A stretch of DNA of 64,000 bases from NCBI RefSeq assembly GCF_003951285.1, contig NZ_RXFQ01000004.1:124001-188000 (forward strand), written 5' to 3'. The position numbers and the translations under genes are program-made. Below the pieces are notes generated by a model. It saw only the letters and a program-made list of their open reading frames with translations, was not told the DNA's origin and searched no databases. Shown here one piece after another: positions 24,879-33,006 of this stretch; the stretch's first letter is position 1, and every line of letters begins with the position of its first letter. This DNA is from Variovorax beijingensis. Lineage in GTDB: Bacteria; Pseudomonadota; Gammaproteobacteria; Burkholderiales; Burkholderiaceae_C.

Positions 24879-26129
24879 TCAGTCGTTCGCTTCCGGTGGC
24901 GCATCGGACGATGCGAACAGGTCGCCCATGTCCCCGCCAAGCGGGCCGGGTCTTCCCCCCATCAAGCGCCGCGCAAAGCGCTGCACGTCCTTCGCGTCCT
25001 TGACTTCGCCGCTCAGCAGCGCCTGGGCATAGCGCCCCGACAGGTTGGCCTTGTCGAGCCGCAGTGCGAACTCGGCGTGCTCTTGCGCTTCCGTGCGCAG
25101 CGACTGCATGGCCAGCACGACCGCGAGGCCGCCGTGGCTTTCCGCAAAGTTGCGGTCGAGCACCAGCGCGGTCTCGAAGCTCTCGCGCGCACCCGCCAGA
25201 TCGCCCTGCAGGATCTGCGTCCATCCCAGGCCATGCCAGGTGCCGATGTGCTGCGCCATGACGGCCAGCGCCTGCCGGAAAGCGCTGTGCGCACCGTTCA
25301 GGTCGCCCGCCAGCAAGGCGGCAAACCCGCGCGTCGACCAGGCACGGCCGTCACCCGGATGGCGCTGCAGGGCGGCATCGGCAAACTGGCTGGCGCCAGC
25401 GGCATCGCGTGCGGCCAGCGCCAGCGAGGCCTTGGTGACAAAGGCCTCCACCGGCTGCTCGGCAGGTGTTCCCGCGGCAAGGCTGGCATTCGACCAGCGC
25501 TCGGCGGCGGCAAAGTCCGAGGCGTCGATGGCGATCAGGCTTGCAATGCCTGCCGCCTGCGGATCGAGCCGGCCTTGTTGCTCGGCGCCAGCGGTCCAGG
25601 CCATTGCACGCTCGAGCTGGCTGTCGTGATGCAGCGAACGCAGCCACAGCTGCTGCAGGGCGCGTGCCGCAACGGGGGCATCGCTCGTCGACGGCGCAGC
25701 CTGCGCCTCGAGCGCCGGCGCAAGGCGAGTGACGCATTCCGCGTGGCGGCCTCGCCTCAGTTCGATGAAGGCCAGGTTGTGCAGCAGCACGTCTGCAAAA
25801 CCGGGCGGCGGCTGGGGCGTGCCGGCCAAGGCCTCGAGCACGGCCAGCGCCTCGTCGTAGCGTTGCTGGGCGAGCCAGAAATCGCCTTCGCGCAGGCGCC
25901 ATGCCAGCGTGTCGGCCTGCAGCGATTGGGCATGCCGCAGATGAAATTCCGCGCGCTCCCATTCACCGCAGGACAGCGCAGTCTCGAAGGCATCGATGAG
26001 CAGCGCATTGTTCGACGGGTCTTCGCGCAGAAAGCCGTCGAGCCGGTCGAGGCGCCGGAGCGCGGCCACGACGCGTGGATCGTCCCGCAGCGAGGGGGAG
26101 GCAGCAGTGGTTGCGGTGGTGTCTGTCAT
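24879..26129 (-). CDS. TPR-repeat protein at the end of the flagellar operon
   Basis: About 416 residues, starting at ATG 26129 (MTDTTATTAASP); the frame is open 22 codons further. It is almost entirely TPR-like helical hairpins, for example YDEALAVLEALAGTPQPPPGF, GDGRAWSTRGFAALLAGDLNG, WHGLGWTQILQGDLAGARESF and ALVLDRNFAESHGGLAVVLA. There is no signal peptide. It follows the sigma factor gene by about 40 bases in the same direction, so it is probably the last gene of the flagellar transcription unit. TPR proteins in such positions often act as chaperones or assembly scaffolds for secreted substrates. The specific role is unknown. Confidence 0.75.
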   Translation of the reverse strand: MTDTTATTAASPSLRDDPRVVAALRRLDRLDGFLREDPSNNALLIDAFETALSCGEWERAEFHLRHAQSLQADTLAWRLREGDFWLAQQRYDEALAVLEALAGTPQPPPGFADVLLHNLAFIELRRGRHAECVTRLAPALEAQAAPSTSDAPVAARALQQLWLRSLHHDSQLERAMAWTAGAEQQGRLDPQAAGIASLIAIDASDFAAAERWSNASLAAGTPAEQPVEAFVTKASLALAARDAAGASQFADAALQRHPGDGRAWSTRGFAALLAGDLNGAHSAFRQALAVMAQHIGTWHGLGWTQILQGDLAGARESFETALVLDRNFAESHGGLAVVLAMQSLRTEAQEHAEFALRLDKANLSGRYAQALLSGEVKDAKDVQRFARRLMGGRPGPLGGDMGDLFASSDAPPEAND

Positions 26130-26169
26130 GGGAAGGAATGAATGGGGTTGTCCGGGCCAGGCGCTCGTG

Positions 26170-27060
26170 TCACCACGAGACGTCCAGGCGTCCATCTTTG
26201 CTCAGCAACTCGCGCAGGCGCAGCAGCCCCTGGCGGTGCAACTGCGAAACGCGGCCGCGCGTGACTTTCATGAGCGTTGCGATTTCGTCGAACGGCACAT
26301 CTTTCAGGTAGTGCTGGTCGATGACCGTCTTCTGCTGTTCGCTGAGCCGGTCCAACAGGCCGCGCAGCACGGTGCCCAACTGAAGGATCTCGGTCTTGCG
26401 GAAGTAGCTCACTTCGGGCGAAGGTGCGCAGGCGTGGTCCTGGTCGTCGAACGCCTCGGCGTCGACCATGCCGGTGCCTTCGAGCAGCACGCCCAGCGCA
26501 ATGCCAATGCCGACTTCAGCCAGGTACTTGAAGAGCTTGTCAGGGCTGCGCGGCGACGCGGCCGCGCCTGCCTCTGCCTTCTCGCCCGTTTCTTGCGCCT
26601 CGTCCGCGGCCGCTTCCTTGATTGCGTCCATCCGCTCCTGGCGCAGGCGCATCCTGACGTTGATCTGCTGGTTCTTCTCGGTGAGGCGGATCAGCCCGTT
26701 GAGCATCGAGCCTTGCAGGCGCTTGTTGGCGAAGGTCTTGAACTGCGCCCCCTGGGCCGGGTCGAAGCGGTCGATCGCCTCGATGAGGCCGATGCGCGCA
26801 AGCTGCAGGTAGTCGTCAAACTCGACGTCGTCGTGGGTGCGCCGCCCGTAGAGGGTGGCGGCCATCATTCGCGCATAGGGCAGATAGTGCCTGACGAGTT
26901 CGTCGCGCACGGCGTCGTCGCGGTCCTTGCGCCAGCGCTCCCAGAGCGCGCCTGCGAGGTCGGGCGACGCAGGCACGGCCTCGGCAGGCGCAGCCGCATC
27001 TGCGGCCAGGCCGAAGAACGGCTGGGCAGCGGGCGGCGGTGCGGAACTCAGGCGTGACAT
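26170..27060 (-). CDS. fliA: Flagellar RNA polymerase sigma factor (sigma-28 family)
   Basis: A 296-residue sigma-70-family protein. Region 2 reads LPYARMMAATLYGRR...FDDYLQLARIGLIEAIDRFDP, and region 4 reads LSEQQKTVIDQHYLKDVPF and MKVTRGRVSQLHRQGLLRLR, as in FliA/WhiG. It is longer than E. coli FliA (239 residues) because of an N-terminal extension and a longer Ala/Glu-rich linker with IGIALGVLLEGTG in region 3. It would direct polymerase to late flagellar promoters. It is embedded at the end of the operon, after fliP, rather than with an anti-sigma gene; no flgM-like gene is visible. Its targets must lie outside this window. Confidence 0.88.
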   Translation of the reverse strand: MSRLSSAPPPAAQPFFGLAADAAAPAEAVPASPDLAGALWERWRKDRDDAVRDELVRHYLPYARMMAATLYGRRTHDDVEFDDYLQLARIGLIEAIDRFDPAQGAQFKTFANKRLQGSMLNGLIRLTEKNQQINVRMRLRQERMDAIKEAAADEAQETGEKAEAGAAASPRSPDKLFKYLAEVGIGIALGVLLEGTGMVDAEAFDDQDHACAPSPEVSYFRKTEILQLGTVLRGLLDRLSEQQKTVIDQHYLKDVPFDEIATLMKVTRGRVSQLHRQGLLRLRELLSKDGRLDVSW

Positions 27061-27093
27061 GGCGCGATTCGGTGCGGCTCGGTACGGTGTGCG

Positions 27094-28074
27094 TCAGTGA
27101 AAGCTGCCCACCAGGGCCTTGAGCACGAGGCTCCAGCCATCGACCAGGATGAACATCAGTATCTTGAGCGGCAACGCAATGGTGGTCGGCGGCATCATCA
27201 TCATGCCGAGCGCCATGAGAATGCTCGATACGATCAGGTCGATCAAGAGGAACGGCAGAAAGATCACGAAACCGATCTGGAACGCCGCACGCAGCTCCGA
27301 CAGCATGAACGACGGAATGAGCTGAACGTTGCTGATGTCTTCCATCGACTTGGGCGTGGGCGCCTTCGACAGCTCGACCATCAGCGCCAGGTCGGCCTCG
27401 CGCGTCTGGCGGACCATGAACTCGCGCAGCGGCGCAATGCCCTTGCCATAGCCGTCCTGCATCGAGAGCTTGCCTGCCATGAAAGGCTCGAACGCATCCT
27501 GGTTGACCTTCTGCAGCACCGGGGACATGGTGAACAGCGTCAGAAAAAGCGCAAGGCCGATGAGCACGGTGTTGGGCGGCGTCTCGTTCATGCCGATGGC
27601 ATGGCGCAGCATCGACAGCACGACGATGATGCGCAGAAAGCTGGTGAGGCAGACCAGCAGCGCGGGCAGGATCGCCAGCACGGTGAGCCCGAGCACCACG
27701 CGCAGGGCCTGGGCGGTTTCGGTGGCTGGCGTGGCAGCGGCCACGACCGGCGGTGCAACCTTAGCCGTGGACCGGGGCCGCGGTGGCGTGGCGGCGGGCA
27801 GCGCAGGCCTTGGCGTAGAAGGCGGCGAGGCCGAGGTGGGCGGCGCGGTTGTCGAGGTCGCCTCTGCCGCAGGGGCGATCTCCGGTGCGGCTTCGGCCGC
27901 CGTTCCGGGCGCAGGCAGGTTCGCAGGCTCCGAGGAACTCGTCTCTTCGGGCGTCTGCGCCATGGCGTTGCCGGCAGGCCAGCCGATCAGGCCAGTCATC
28001 AACAGGGCCACGGCAAGAACCAAACACCACAGCCGCGGCATGCGAGGGCCGCACATGGGTGCCGCGTGCATCAT
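27094..28074 (-). CDS. fliP: Flagellar export gate protein FliP with long linker
   Basis: The C-terminal 210 residues are classical FliP: LVCLTSFLRIIVVLSMLRHA, MNETPPNTVLIGLALFLTLF, EFMVRQTREADL, IPSFMLSELRAAFQIGF and FLLIDLIVSSILMALGMMMM. FliP forms the core of the type III export gate in the inner membrane with FliQ and FliR. The N terminus has a signal peptide-like segment ending in GNAMAQ, normal for FliP. It is followed by about 80 residues rich in Pro, Ala and Thr (for example STTAPPTSASPPSTPRPALP) before the first gate helix; usual FliP proteins are about 245 residues. The ATG overlaps the fliO stop (ATGA). Confidence 0.95.
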   Translation of the reverse strand: MMHAAPMCGPRMPRLWCLVLAVALLMTGLIGWPAGNAMAQTPEETSSSEPANLPAPGTAAEAAPEIAPAAEATSTTAPPTSASPPSTPRPALPAATPPRPRSTAKVAPPVVAAATPATETAQALRVVLGLTVLAILPALLVCLTSFLRIIVVLSMLRHAIGMNETPPNTVLIGLALFLTLFTMSPVLQKVNQDAFEPFMAGKLSMQDGYGKGIAPLREFMVRQTREADLALMVELSKAPTPKSMEDISNVQLIPSFMLSELRAAFQIGFVIFLPFLLIDLIVSSILMALGMMMMPPTTIALPLKILMFILVDGWSLVLKALVGSFH

Positions 28075-28616
28075 CGAATGTCCCCGGGCACCAGCGGCGC
28101 GGCTTCATCGCCGCCCACGGACGATGGAGACTCCGCAAGCACCTGGATGGATTGATCGGTGCACCCCAGCAGCAGGCGCTTGCCGTTCCACACCACCACG
28201 TGAAGGCTGTGGCGCGGTGACAGGTACGTGCTCGACACGCGCTGAATCTCGGCGGACGACCCCGTATCGAGCAGGCCGCCGAGCCGGGGCCACCAGCTGC
28301 CGGTTGGCTTTCCCGTCGACCTGGCCTTTCGGCGCACCGCGACCACGCCGTACGCCAGCATTGCGCCCACCACAAGAATGGCGACCCACCAACGCTCGCC
28401 CGCGTCCGAGTCCAGCGCGCCCGGCGGATCCCGCTTGACCGGAATGCTGGACGGCAAGCTGGTGCTGCCGCTCGATGCAGCTGCGCCGCCCTGCCCTTGC
28501 TGCGCACTGGCCGGCACGGCGCACAGCAGCCCCGCCAGGACGGCCAAGCACGCCAGGGCCCACCGGCACGCGACGGCTCGATGGGCCGCGGAAAACCGCG
28601 GCTGCGCTCGATTCAT
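28071..28616 (-). CDS. fliO: Flagellar export chaperone FliO
   Basis: A 181-residue protein with a cleavable signal peptide (ALACLAVLAGLLCAVPASAQQ), a transmembrane segment (WWVAILVVGAMLAYGVVAV) and a small C-terminal cytoplasmic FliO domain (VSSTYLSPRHSLHVVVWNGKRLLLGCTDQSIQVLAE). FliO helps assemble the FliP ring. It sits between the FliN gene (three bases away) and fliP (four-base overlap), the usual fliN-fliO-fliP order. Sequence identity in this family is low, and the assignment combines topology, the short beta-rich domain and synteny. Confidence 0.85.
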   Translation of the reverse strand: MNRAQPRFSAAHRAVACRWALACLAVLAGLLCAVPASAQQGQGGAAASSGSTSLPSSIPVKRDPPGALDSDAGERWWVAILVVGAMLAYGVVAVRRKARSTGKPTGSWWPRLGGLLDTGSSAEIQRVSSTYLSPRHSLHVVVWNGKRLLLGCTDQSIQVLAESPSSVGGDEAAPLVPGDIR

Positions 28617-28619
28617 CCC

Positions 28620-29075
28620 TCAGCTTCCCGACGTCAGGCCCAGCGCCACCGGCAGTTCGGTGATGCGAACCGCAAAGTGCCCGTCGACCGCCACCAGCTG
28701 GCCGCGCGCGACCACCTTGCCCTCGATGGTCAGGTCCACCGGGTGGTCGATCTCCCGGTCGAGCCGCAGCACCTGGTGCTCCTTGGCACCGAGCAATTCG
28801 CCGACGGAAAGGCTGACCTCGCCCACGCAGACCTGCAGCCTGGCCTTGATCTGGTGAAGCGGATTCCAGTCCTTGAGGATCGACGCATCGCCGCCCTGGT
28901 TGGCGGCATCGCCCTCGCCGCCGGCATGCAGGTCCGGCAGCGCAATGATCTGCGCGGTGGGCAGGTTGCCCGCGCCTTGCGCAACGCGCGTCCTGCCCTC
29001 GCCCCGCGTTTCGACTGCGCCGGTGGATGCGCCGACACGGTTGTCGGTGGCGGTTCCTTCCAAGGCTTGGGTCAT
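28620..29075 (-). CDS. fliN: Flagellar C-ring protein FliN
   Basis: About 151 residues. The C-terminal 80 form a SpoA/FliN domain: ARLQVCVGEVSLSVGELLGA, HQVLRLDREIDHPVDLTI, KVVARGQLVAVDGHFAVRIT, typical of FliN and SctQ C-termini. FliN makes the base of the C-ring, binds FliH and receives export substrates. The N-terminal 65 residues are low-complexity and variable. The ATG at 29075 overlaps the preceding FliM-like gene by four bases and has AAGGA upstream. As the partner of an atypical FliM-like protein, it may form a simplified ring. Confidence 0.9.
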   Translation of the reverse strand: MTQALEGTATDNRVGASTGAVETRGEGRTRVAQGAGNLPTAQIIALPDLHAGGEGDAANQGGDASILKDWNPLHQIKARLQVCVGEVSLSVGELLGAKEHQVLRLDREIDHPVDLTIEGKVVARGQLVAVDGHFAVRITELPVALGLTSGS

Positions 29076-30040
29076 TGTTCTCTTTCCTTCGATTGTTGAG
29101 TGTTCATGCGCAGGCCCGTGCCTGCTGCGGGAGGAGCGGACACGGCCAGCTCGATGGCCATTCGCCCGTCGCTTTGCCCAAGCCAGCCGTCGCATACCCG
29201 CCCACCATCTGCGCCGACCACGTGCGCCGGGGCATCGAGCAGATGCTCGAGCGGAACCACGTCGTCGACCCGCAGCTCCTGAAGCTGCCCCAGGTTGAGC
29301 TCGGCCCCCTTGAGCATGACGCGCAGCGCCACGCGCCGATCGGCCAGGGCCTGGTCCAGAGGCTCTTTCGGCAACAGGTGATCGCCGGAGCGCAGGGGCG
29401 GCCTGGCTGCCGCCGGCTCGCTTGCGAGCACGGCTGCAACGGCACCATGCGGCAAGCCGAGCCGCCAGACACCGCCGCACCATGGCCAATGCACGCTGAG
29501 CGCGCCGGACCAGGGATTGGAGAGCGCGTTGCCTTCGCGCGAGCCTTCGGTCTGCTGAGGCTCGAGTCCGAATCCCGCCAGCAAGACTTCGATGCGGCGC
29601 AACCAGTCGGCCCAGGCGGCCCGCGCGACAGCAGTGGCGATCCGGGCGGTGCCTTGCGCCGATCCAGCGGCTCCGCCCGCGTCGGACGCGAACATGCGGC
29701 CGGCAATGGCGCGCAGCGCTGCGGCTGATGCGTCGGGCGCCGCAACTGTCATGGCTTCGAGGCCCGGCAAGCTCGCAGGCACGCGGCGCTCCGCTGCGGC
29801 AAACGCCCAGCAGGCCATGTCTTCCGACGCCGCCAGTCCGGTGGTGCGGCCGGGCTCGTCCACGTGGATTTCCGGTTCCGCCGGCAAATCCTCGCGCGCG
29901 GGAAGCCACTCGTCGCTCCACGCCCGATGAAGCGCGGCAAGCCGCAGGCGCAGCGCCTCCTTTTGGCTGCCTTGCCAGCTTCGCAGGGGCCGAGCCCTGC
30001 GCGCCGACTCGGCAAGATCGAGAAGTGAGGAGTCGTTCAT
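29072..30040 (-). CDS. FliM/SctQ-like SpoA-domain protein (atypical switch protein)
   Basis: About 322 residues in the position of fliM, between flgE and fliN. Only the last 90 residues are recognisable: a SpoA-like domain (VALRVMLKGAELNLGQLQEL, VVPLEHLL, GWLGQSDGRMAIELA). The N terminus MNDSSLLDLAESARRARPLR lacks the LSQxEIDALL motif by which FliM binds phosphorylated CheY. The middle, rich in Ala and Trp, lacks the GGxG-type FliG-contact signature of FliM. The layout resembles SctQ of non-flagellar type III systems more than FliM. It starts at ATG 30040, overlapping the flgE stop by four bases. Flagellar C-ring identity is from synteny plus the SpoA domain. Confidence 0.65.
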   Translation of the reverse strand: MNDSSLLDLAESARRARPLRSWQGSQKEALRLRLAALHRAWSDEWLPAREDLPAEPEIHVDEPGRTTGLAASEDMACWAFAAAERRVPASLPGLEAMTVAAPDASAAALRAIAGRMFASDAGGAAGSAQGTARIATAVARAAWADWLRRIEVLLAGFGLEPQQTEGSREGNALSNPWSGALSVHWPWCGGVWRLGLPHGAVAAVLASEPAAARPPLRSGDHLLPKEPLDQALADRRVALRVMLKGAELNLGQLQELRVDDVVPLEHLLDAPAHVVGADGGRVCDGWLGQSDGRMAIELAVSAPPAAGTGLRMNTQQSKEREQ

Positions 30041-31224
30041 TTGCTCTTCATCGAGAACAGTTCCTGCAGCATGTCGTTGGCCGTCGAGATGATTTGCGAA
30101 CTGGCCTGGTAGCCGCGTTGCATGATCACCAGGTCGCTGAATTCCTGCGACAGGTCGACGTTCGAGATCTCGACCCGCCCGGCGCTGACCTTGCCAAAGG
30201 CGCCTTCGCCCGCCACGCCCAAGTGCCACGCGTTCTCGTCCAGCTGTTCGAACTGGTTGTCGCCCAGCGATCCCACGGCGTCGGGCGAGTCGAAGCGCGC
30301 AAGGGCCAGGCGCGCACCCTTGACGGTCGAGCCATTCGAATAGTTCAGCGTGAGGTTTCCGTCGGCATCGAACGTGGTGCCGCTCAGCGCGCCCGGGCCA
30401 ATGCCGTCCTGCGAATCGACCTTGAGCGAGGTCTGCCCCGCAAAAAGAACGACATCGGAACTGAAATCCAGCGTCAACGCCATCGGTGGCTGCCCCGCCG
30501 GGGCATAGGCCGCTTGCATCTTCGCGGTCTCGGGTGTGGGCTTGCCGCCGACAAATACCATCTGCCCGGTGCTCACGACCGTGGTGCCTTCCATGAGCTC
30601 GACCTTCATCGTGGTGCCGCTCTGGGTCGCACTGACGACCGAGAATTTCATGGTCAGCGTGTGGCTGGCACCGCTGGCATCCACGACGGCGATGCCGCCG
30701 ATGGTCTGCTCGGTGACCGTGTTCGACAGGTTGCCCGAAAACTCCACGCGGGAAGTGGGACGGCCCAGGCTCATCATCTGGCCCGCCAGGGTGATGGCCA
30801 CCAGGCCGCCGCGGTCGTCCAGGCCCATGACCTTCTCGCCGTTGACCCGGCTCACCAGCGTGCCGTCGGCATCGAACTTGAACTGGCCGGCCCGCGTATA
30901 GGTGGTCTTCCCGTTCGCGTCCTGCAGGGCGAACAGGCCCTGGCCGTCGACGGCCATGTCCAGGTCGTTGCCGGTCTGGCGCAACTCGCCTTGCTTGAAC
31001 GACAGCGATGTTCCGGCCGTGCTGAGGCCAAAGCCGACCTGGTCCCGGTTCTGGCTGGTGCTGCCGCCGCCCAGGTTGCCGCCGCTGTAGAACATGTCGG
31101 CGAACTGGAGGCTGGAGCTCTTGAAGCCCGGCGTGTTGATGTTGGCCGTGTTGTTGGCAATGACGCGCAGTCCGCGCGAATAGCCCAGCAGCCCGGTCAT
31201 TCCGACATAGATGGATTCAAGCAT
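30037..31224 (-). CDS. flgE: Flagellar hook protein FlgE
   Basis: A 395-residue axial protein. The N terminus has the rod/hook signature (LRVIANNTANINTPGFKSS) and the C terminus the matching heptad helix (LSQEFSDLVIMQRGYQASSQ then ANDMLQELFSMK). The middle contains the hook D1/D2 regions (DMAVDGQGLFALQDANG, TYTRAGQFKFDADGTL). It polymerises outside the cell into the hook, exported through the FlhAB-FliPQR gate and capped by FlgD. Length is normal. The neighbouring flgD gene lies 32 bases upstream in the operon. Confidence 0.95.
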   Translation of the reverse strand: MLESIYVGMTGLLGYSRGLRVIANNTANINTPGFKSSSLQFADMFYSGGNLGGGSTSQNRDQVGFGLSTAGTSLSFKQGELRQTGNDLDMAVDGQGLFALQDANGKTTYTRAGQFKFDADGTLVSRVNGEKVMGLDDRGGLVAITLAGQMMSLGRPTSRVEFSGNLSNTVTEQTIGGIAVVDASGASHTLTMKFSVVSATQSGTTMKVELMEGTTVVSTGQMVFVGGKPTPETAKMQAAYAPAGQPPMALTLDFSSDVVLFAGQTSLKVDSQDGIGPGALSGTTFDADGNLTLNYSNGSTVKGARLALARFDSPDAVGSLGDNQFEQLDENAWHLGVAGEGAFGKVSAGRVEISNVDLSQEFSDLVIMQRGYQASSQIISTANDMLQELFSMKSK

Positions 31225-31256
31225 GGGTCATCCTTCGAAGTTTGAGGCCGCTGCGC

Positions 31257-31658
31257 TCAGCGCACGGCCGCGAGCTGGCTCAGCGAGATGTTTTCCAGCA
31301 TGGCGCCTGCGGCCGTGCGAACGGTCAAGAGAGGCGCATCGCCCGACAGCGAAAGCGCGCTCACCGTGCCGGTGACGGCGCCGGTCGGCGTGTTGACGTC
31401 AACCGTCTTTCCGATCAGTCCCACCGACTGGAGCGCGGCCTGGTTGGTGATCAGCGTCTCGATCTTGTTGTTGAGCTGCTGCGTCTGCTCCAGGCTCGTG
31501 AACTGCGCCATCTGCGCCATGAACTCCTGGTTGTCCATGGGCTTCAGGGGGTCCTGGTAGGTGAGCTGCGTGAGCAGGATCTTGAGGAAATCCTCCATGC
31601 CCAGGCTGCTGGCCTGGAGGTTGGTTGCAGCGGAACCGCTAATTGCATCGATGGCCAT
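31257..31658 (-). CDS. flgD: Hook-capping protein FlgD (short form)
   Basis: About 133 residues. The N-terminal hallmark is present: MEDFLKILLTQLTYQDPLKPMDNQEFMAQMAQFTSLEQ. The C terminus is a single short beta domain (LIGKTVDVNTPTGAVTGTVS), so this is a minimal FlgD lacking the Ig/Fn3 pair of longer homologues (about 230 residues in enterics). It caps the growing hook. The ATG at 31658 has AAGGAGG six bases upstream and shares one base with the fliK stop (TGATG); GTG at 31661 is less likely. Confidence 0.93.
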   Translation of the reverse strand: MAIDAISGSAATNLQASSLGMEDFLKILLTQLTYQDPLKPMDNQEFMAQMAQFTSLEQTQQLNNKIETLITNQAALQSVGLIGKTVDVNTPTGAVTGTVSALSLSGDAPLLTVRTAAGAMLENISLSQLAAVR

Positions 31659-32497
31659 CACGCCTCCTTGGGGTCAATTGAATCGAACGTACTTGAGTGG
31701 CTGTCGCCCGGCATTGCGACGCCGTCGCGCCAGACCAGGCGGCCGTTGCACACCACCTGATGCAGGCGCTGGCCGCGCTCGCGCATGCCGCGCTCGAGGT
31801 CGGACACGAGCCGCGGCAGCATCGAAACCAGCGTCTGGTCGTCCGCGCGCATGGCGATCCAGACGGCCTGCCCGCGCAGCCTCGTTTCTTCATGCAGCCG
31901 AAGCGGCGCAAGCAAGGTTTCGGCTGCCGCCTGGGGCGCTGCCGCGGCATCCGCCGCCTCGTCCTGCGAAGCGGCGGCCTCCGGGGCAGAAGCCGCAGCG
32001 GCATGCGGCGCCAGGCGTTCGAAGGTTCGAACGCCGAGGCGCAATCTGCTTTCCGCGGCCGAATCGAACTCGGGTACGGGTTGCCGTTCCACAAGAGCTC
32101 TTGCCCCCGGGCCCTGCGCCGGAAGGCCCGCAACCGTTTCGCCGTTGAGGGACATCCACGGGCTGCCCTGCAAAGCCGGTCGCAAGGCGGCCACCGATAC
32201 GCCAAGGGCTGGCGGCAGCGTTTTTTCCTGTGCGGGACCATGGCTTTTTTCGCGGTGCTGTTCGCGGCTCTTGTCCTGGGGGCTTTGCTGCGGCCTCTTG
32301 CTGGCAGGCGCCGAAGCCTCCTGCGTGTCCGCCGCGCCCGGCTTGAACCAGCCTGCCAGCTGCGCCCGTTCCATCTCGCGCTGCCAGGCGAGCTGCCGCT
32401 GCGCCGCCTCGTCGCCCGTTGCGGCTGCCTGCGGCATGTTGCGCCGCGCCGACAAAGCCGTGCCGGATGGCGCTGCGATGTTGTCGGCGGGCGTCAT
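31658..32497 (-). CDS. fliK: Putative hook-length control protein (FliK position)
   Basis: About 279 residues, between fliJ and flgD where fliK normally lies. The N-terminal two thirds are low-complexity, rich in Ala, Gln, Pro and charged residues (KRPQQSPQDKSREQHREKSH), as in secreted molecular rulers. The C-terminal 80 residues form a compact domain (ETRLRGQAVWIAMRADDQTL, RLVSDLERGMRERGQRLHQV) that only loosely resembles FliK/HpaP-type substrate-specificity domains. The usual FliK L-x-P-x-x-LG-x-V motif is not seen. It overlaps fliJ by four bases (ATGA). The assignment is largely positional. Confidence 0.6.
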   Translation of the reverse strand: MTPADNIAAPSGTALSARRNMPQAAATGDEAAQRQLAWQREMERAQLAGWFKPGAADTQEASAPASKRPQQSPQDKSREQHREKSHGPAQEKTLPPALGVSVAALRPALQGSPWMSLNGETVAGLPAQGPGARALVERQPVPEFDSAAESRLRLGVRTFERLAPHAAAASAPEAAASQDEAADAAAAPQAAAETLLAPLRLHEETRLRGQAVWIAMRADDQTLVSMLPRLVSDLERGMRERGQRLHQVVCNGRLVWRDGVAMPGDSHSSTFDSIDPKEA

Positions 32498-33006
32498 TCG
32501 CCTGCTCCGGTCGCAGCGTGTGTGAAAGCCGCCCGTGCAAGCCAGTCGCGGTCCTGCTCGTTGCTGGCGCGCTGGCGCACTTCGTCCGCGTATTCGGTCA
32601 ATGCATTCTCCTTGTGCCGGGTCAGCCCCTCGAGGCGCATCTGCTGCTCCAGGCACTCCCGGCGCAAGCGGTCGCGGGCCAGGCGCTGTTCCTCGCGCTG
32701 TGCATCGAGTTGCGCCCACTGGCCGCGCAGCTGCGCCAGATACGCCAGGGTCCGCCTGTGAGCCGCGGGATCGAGGCGCTCGAGCAGCGCCTGGCCGACC
32801 GTCCGGGCCTGCTCGTCATGCGTCTTGAGCATCTGCGCCATCCGCGCCTCGGTGCCGGCCAGCACCTGCTGAGCCTGCGCGAGTTCCGCCATCGACTTGT
32901 CCAGCCGCCACTGCTGCCGCTGGCGAACAGGCTCGAGCGAATAGACAAAGCCGCGCACGTCGACGTCGCGCACCGCCGCGGAGGGAGCCGTGGTGCTGGC
33001 ACTCAT
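32494..33006 (-). CDS. fliJ: Flagellar export protein FliJ
   Basis: About 170 residues, highly charged and almost wholly alpha-helical (RQQWRLDKSMAELAQAQQVL, LDAQREEQRLARDRLRREC, EYADEVRQRASNEQDRDW), fitting the antiparallel coiled coil of FliJ. FliJ inserts into the FliI hexamer, links it to FlhA, and helps recycle chaperones. It starts at ATG 33006, overlapping the fliI stop by four bases. Sequence conservation in this family is weak, so the call leans on coiled-coil character, size (E. coli FliJ is 147) and placement between fliI and the fliK-position gene. Confidence 0.82.
   Translation of the reverse strand: MSASTTAPSAAVRDVDVRGFVYSLEPVRQRQQWRLDKSMAELAQAQQVLAGTEARMAQMLKTHDEQARTVGQALLERLDPAAHRRTLAYLAQLRGQWAQLDAQREEQRLARDRLRRECLEQQMRLEGLTRHKENALTEYADEVRQRASNEQDRDWLARAAFTHAATGAGE

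Noticed and set aside
29072..30229. A longer 385-residue version of the FliM-like protein
   Set aside because: The extra N-terminal 63 codons are antisense-like Arg/Gly-rich sequence within the flgE 3' end; the ATG at 30040 overlaps the flgE stop in the usual ATGA manner.
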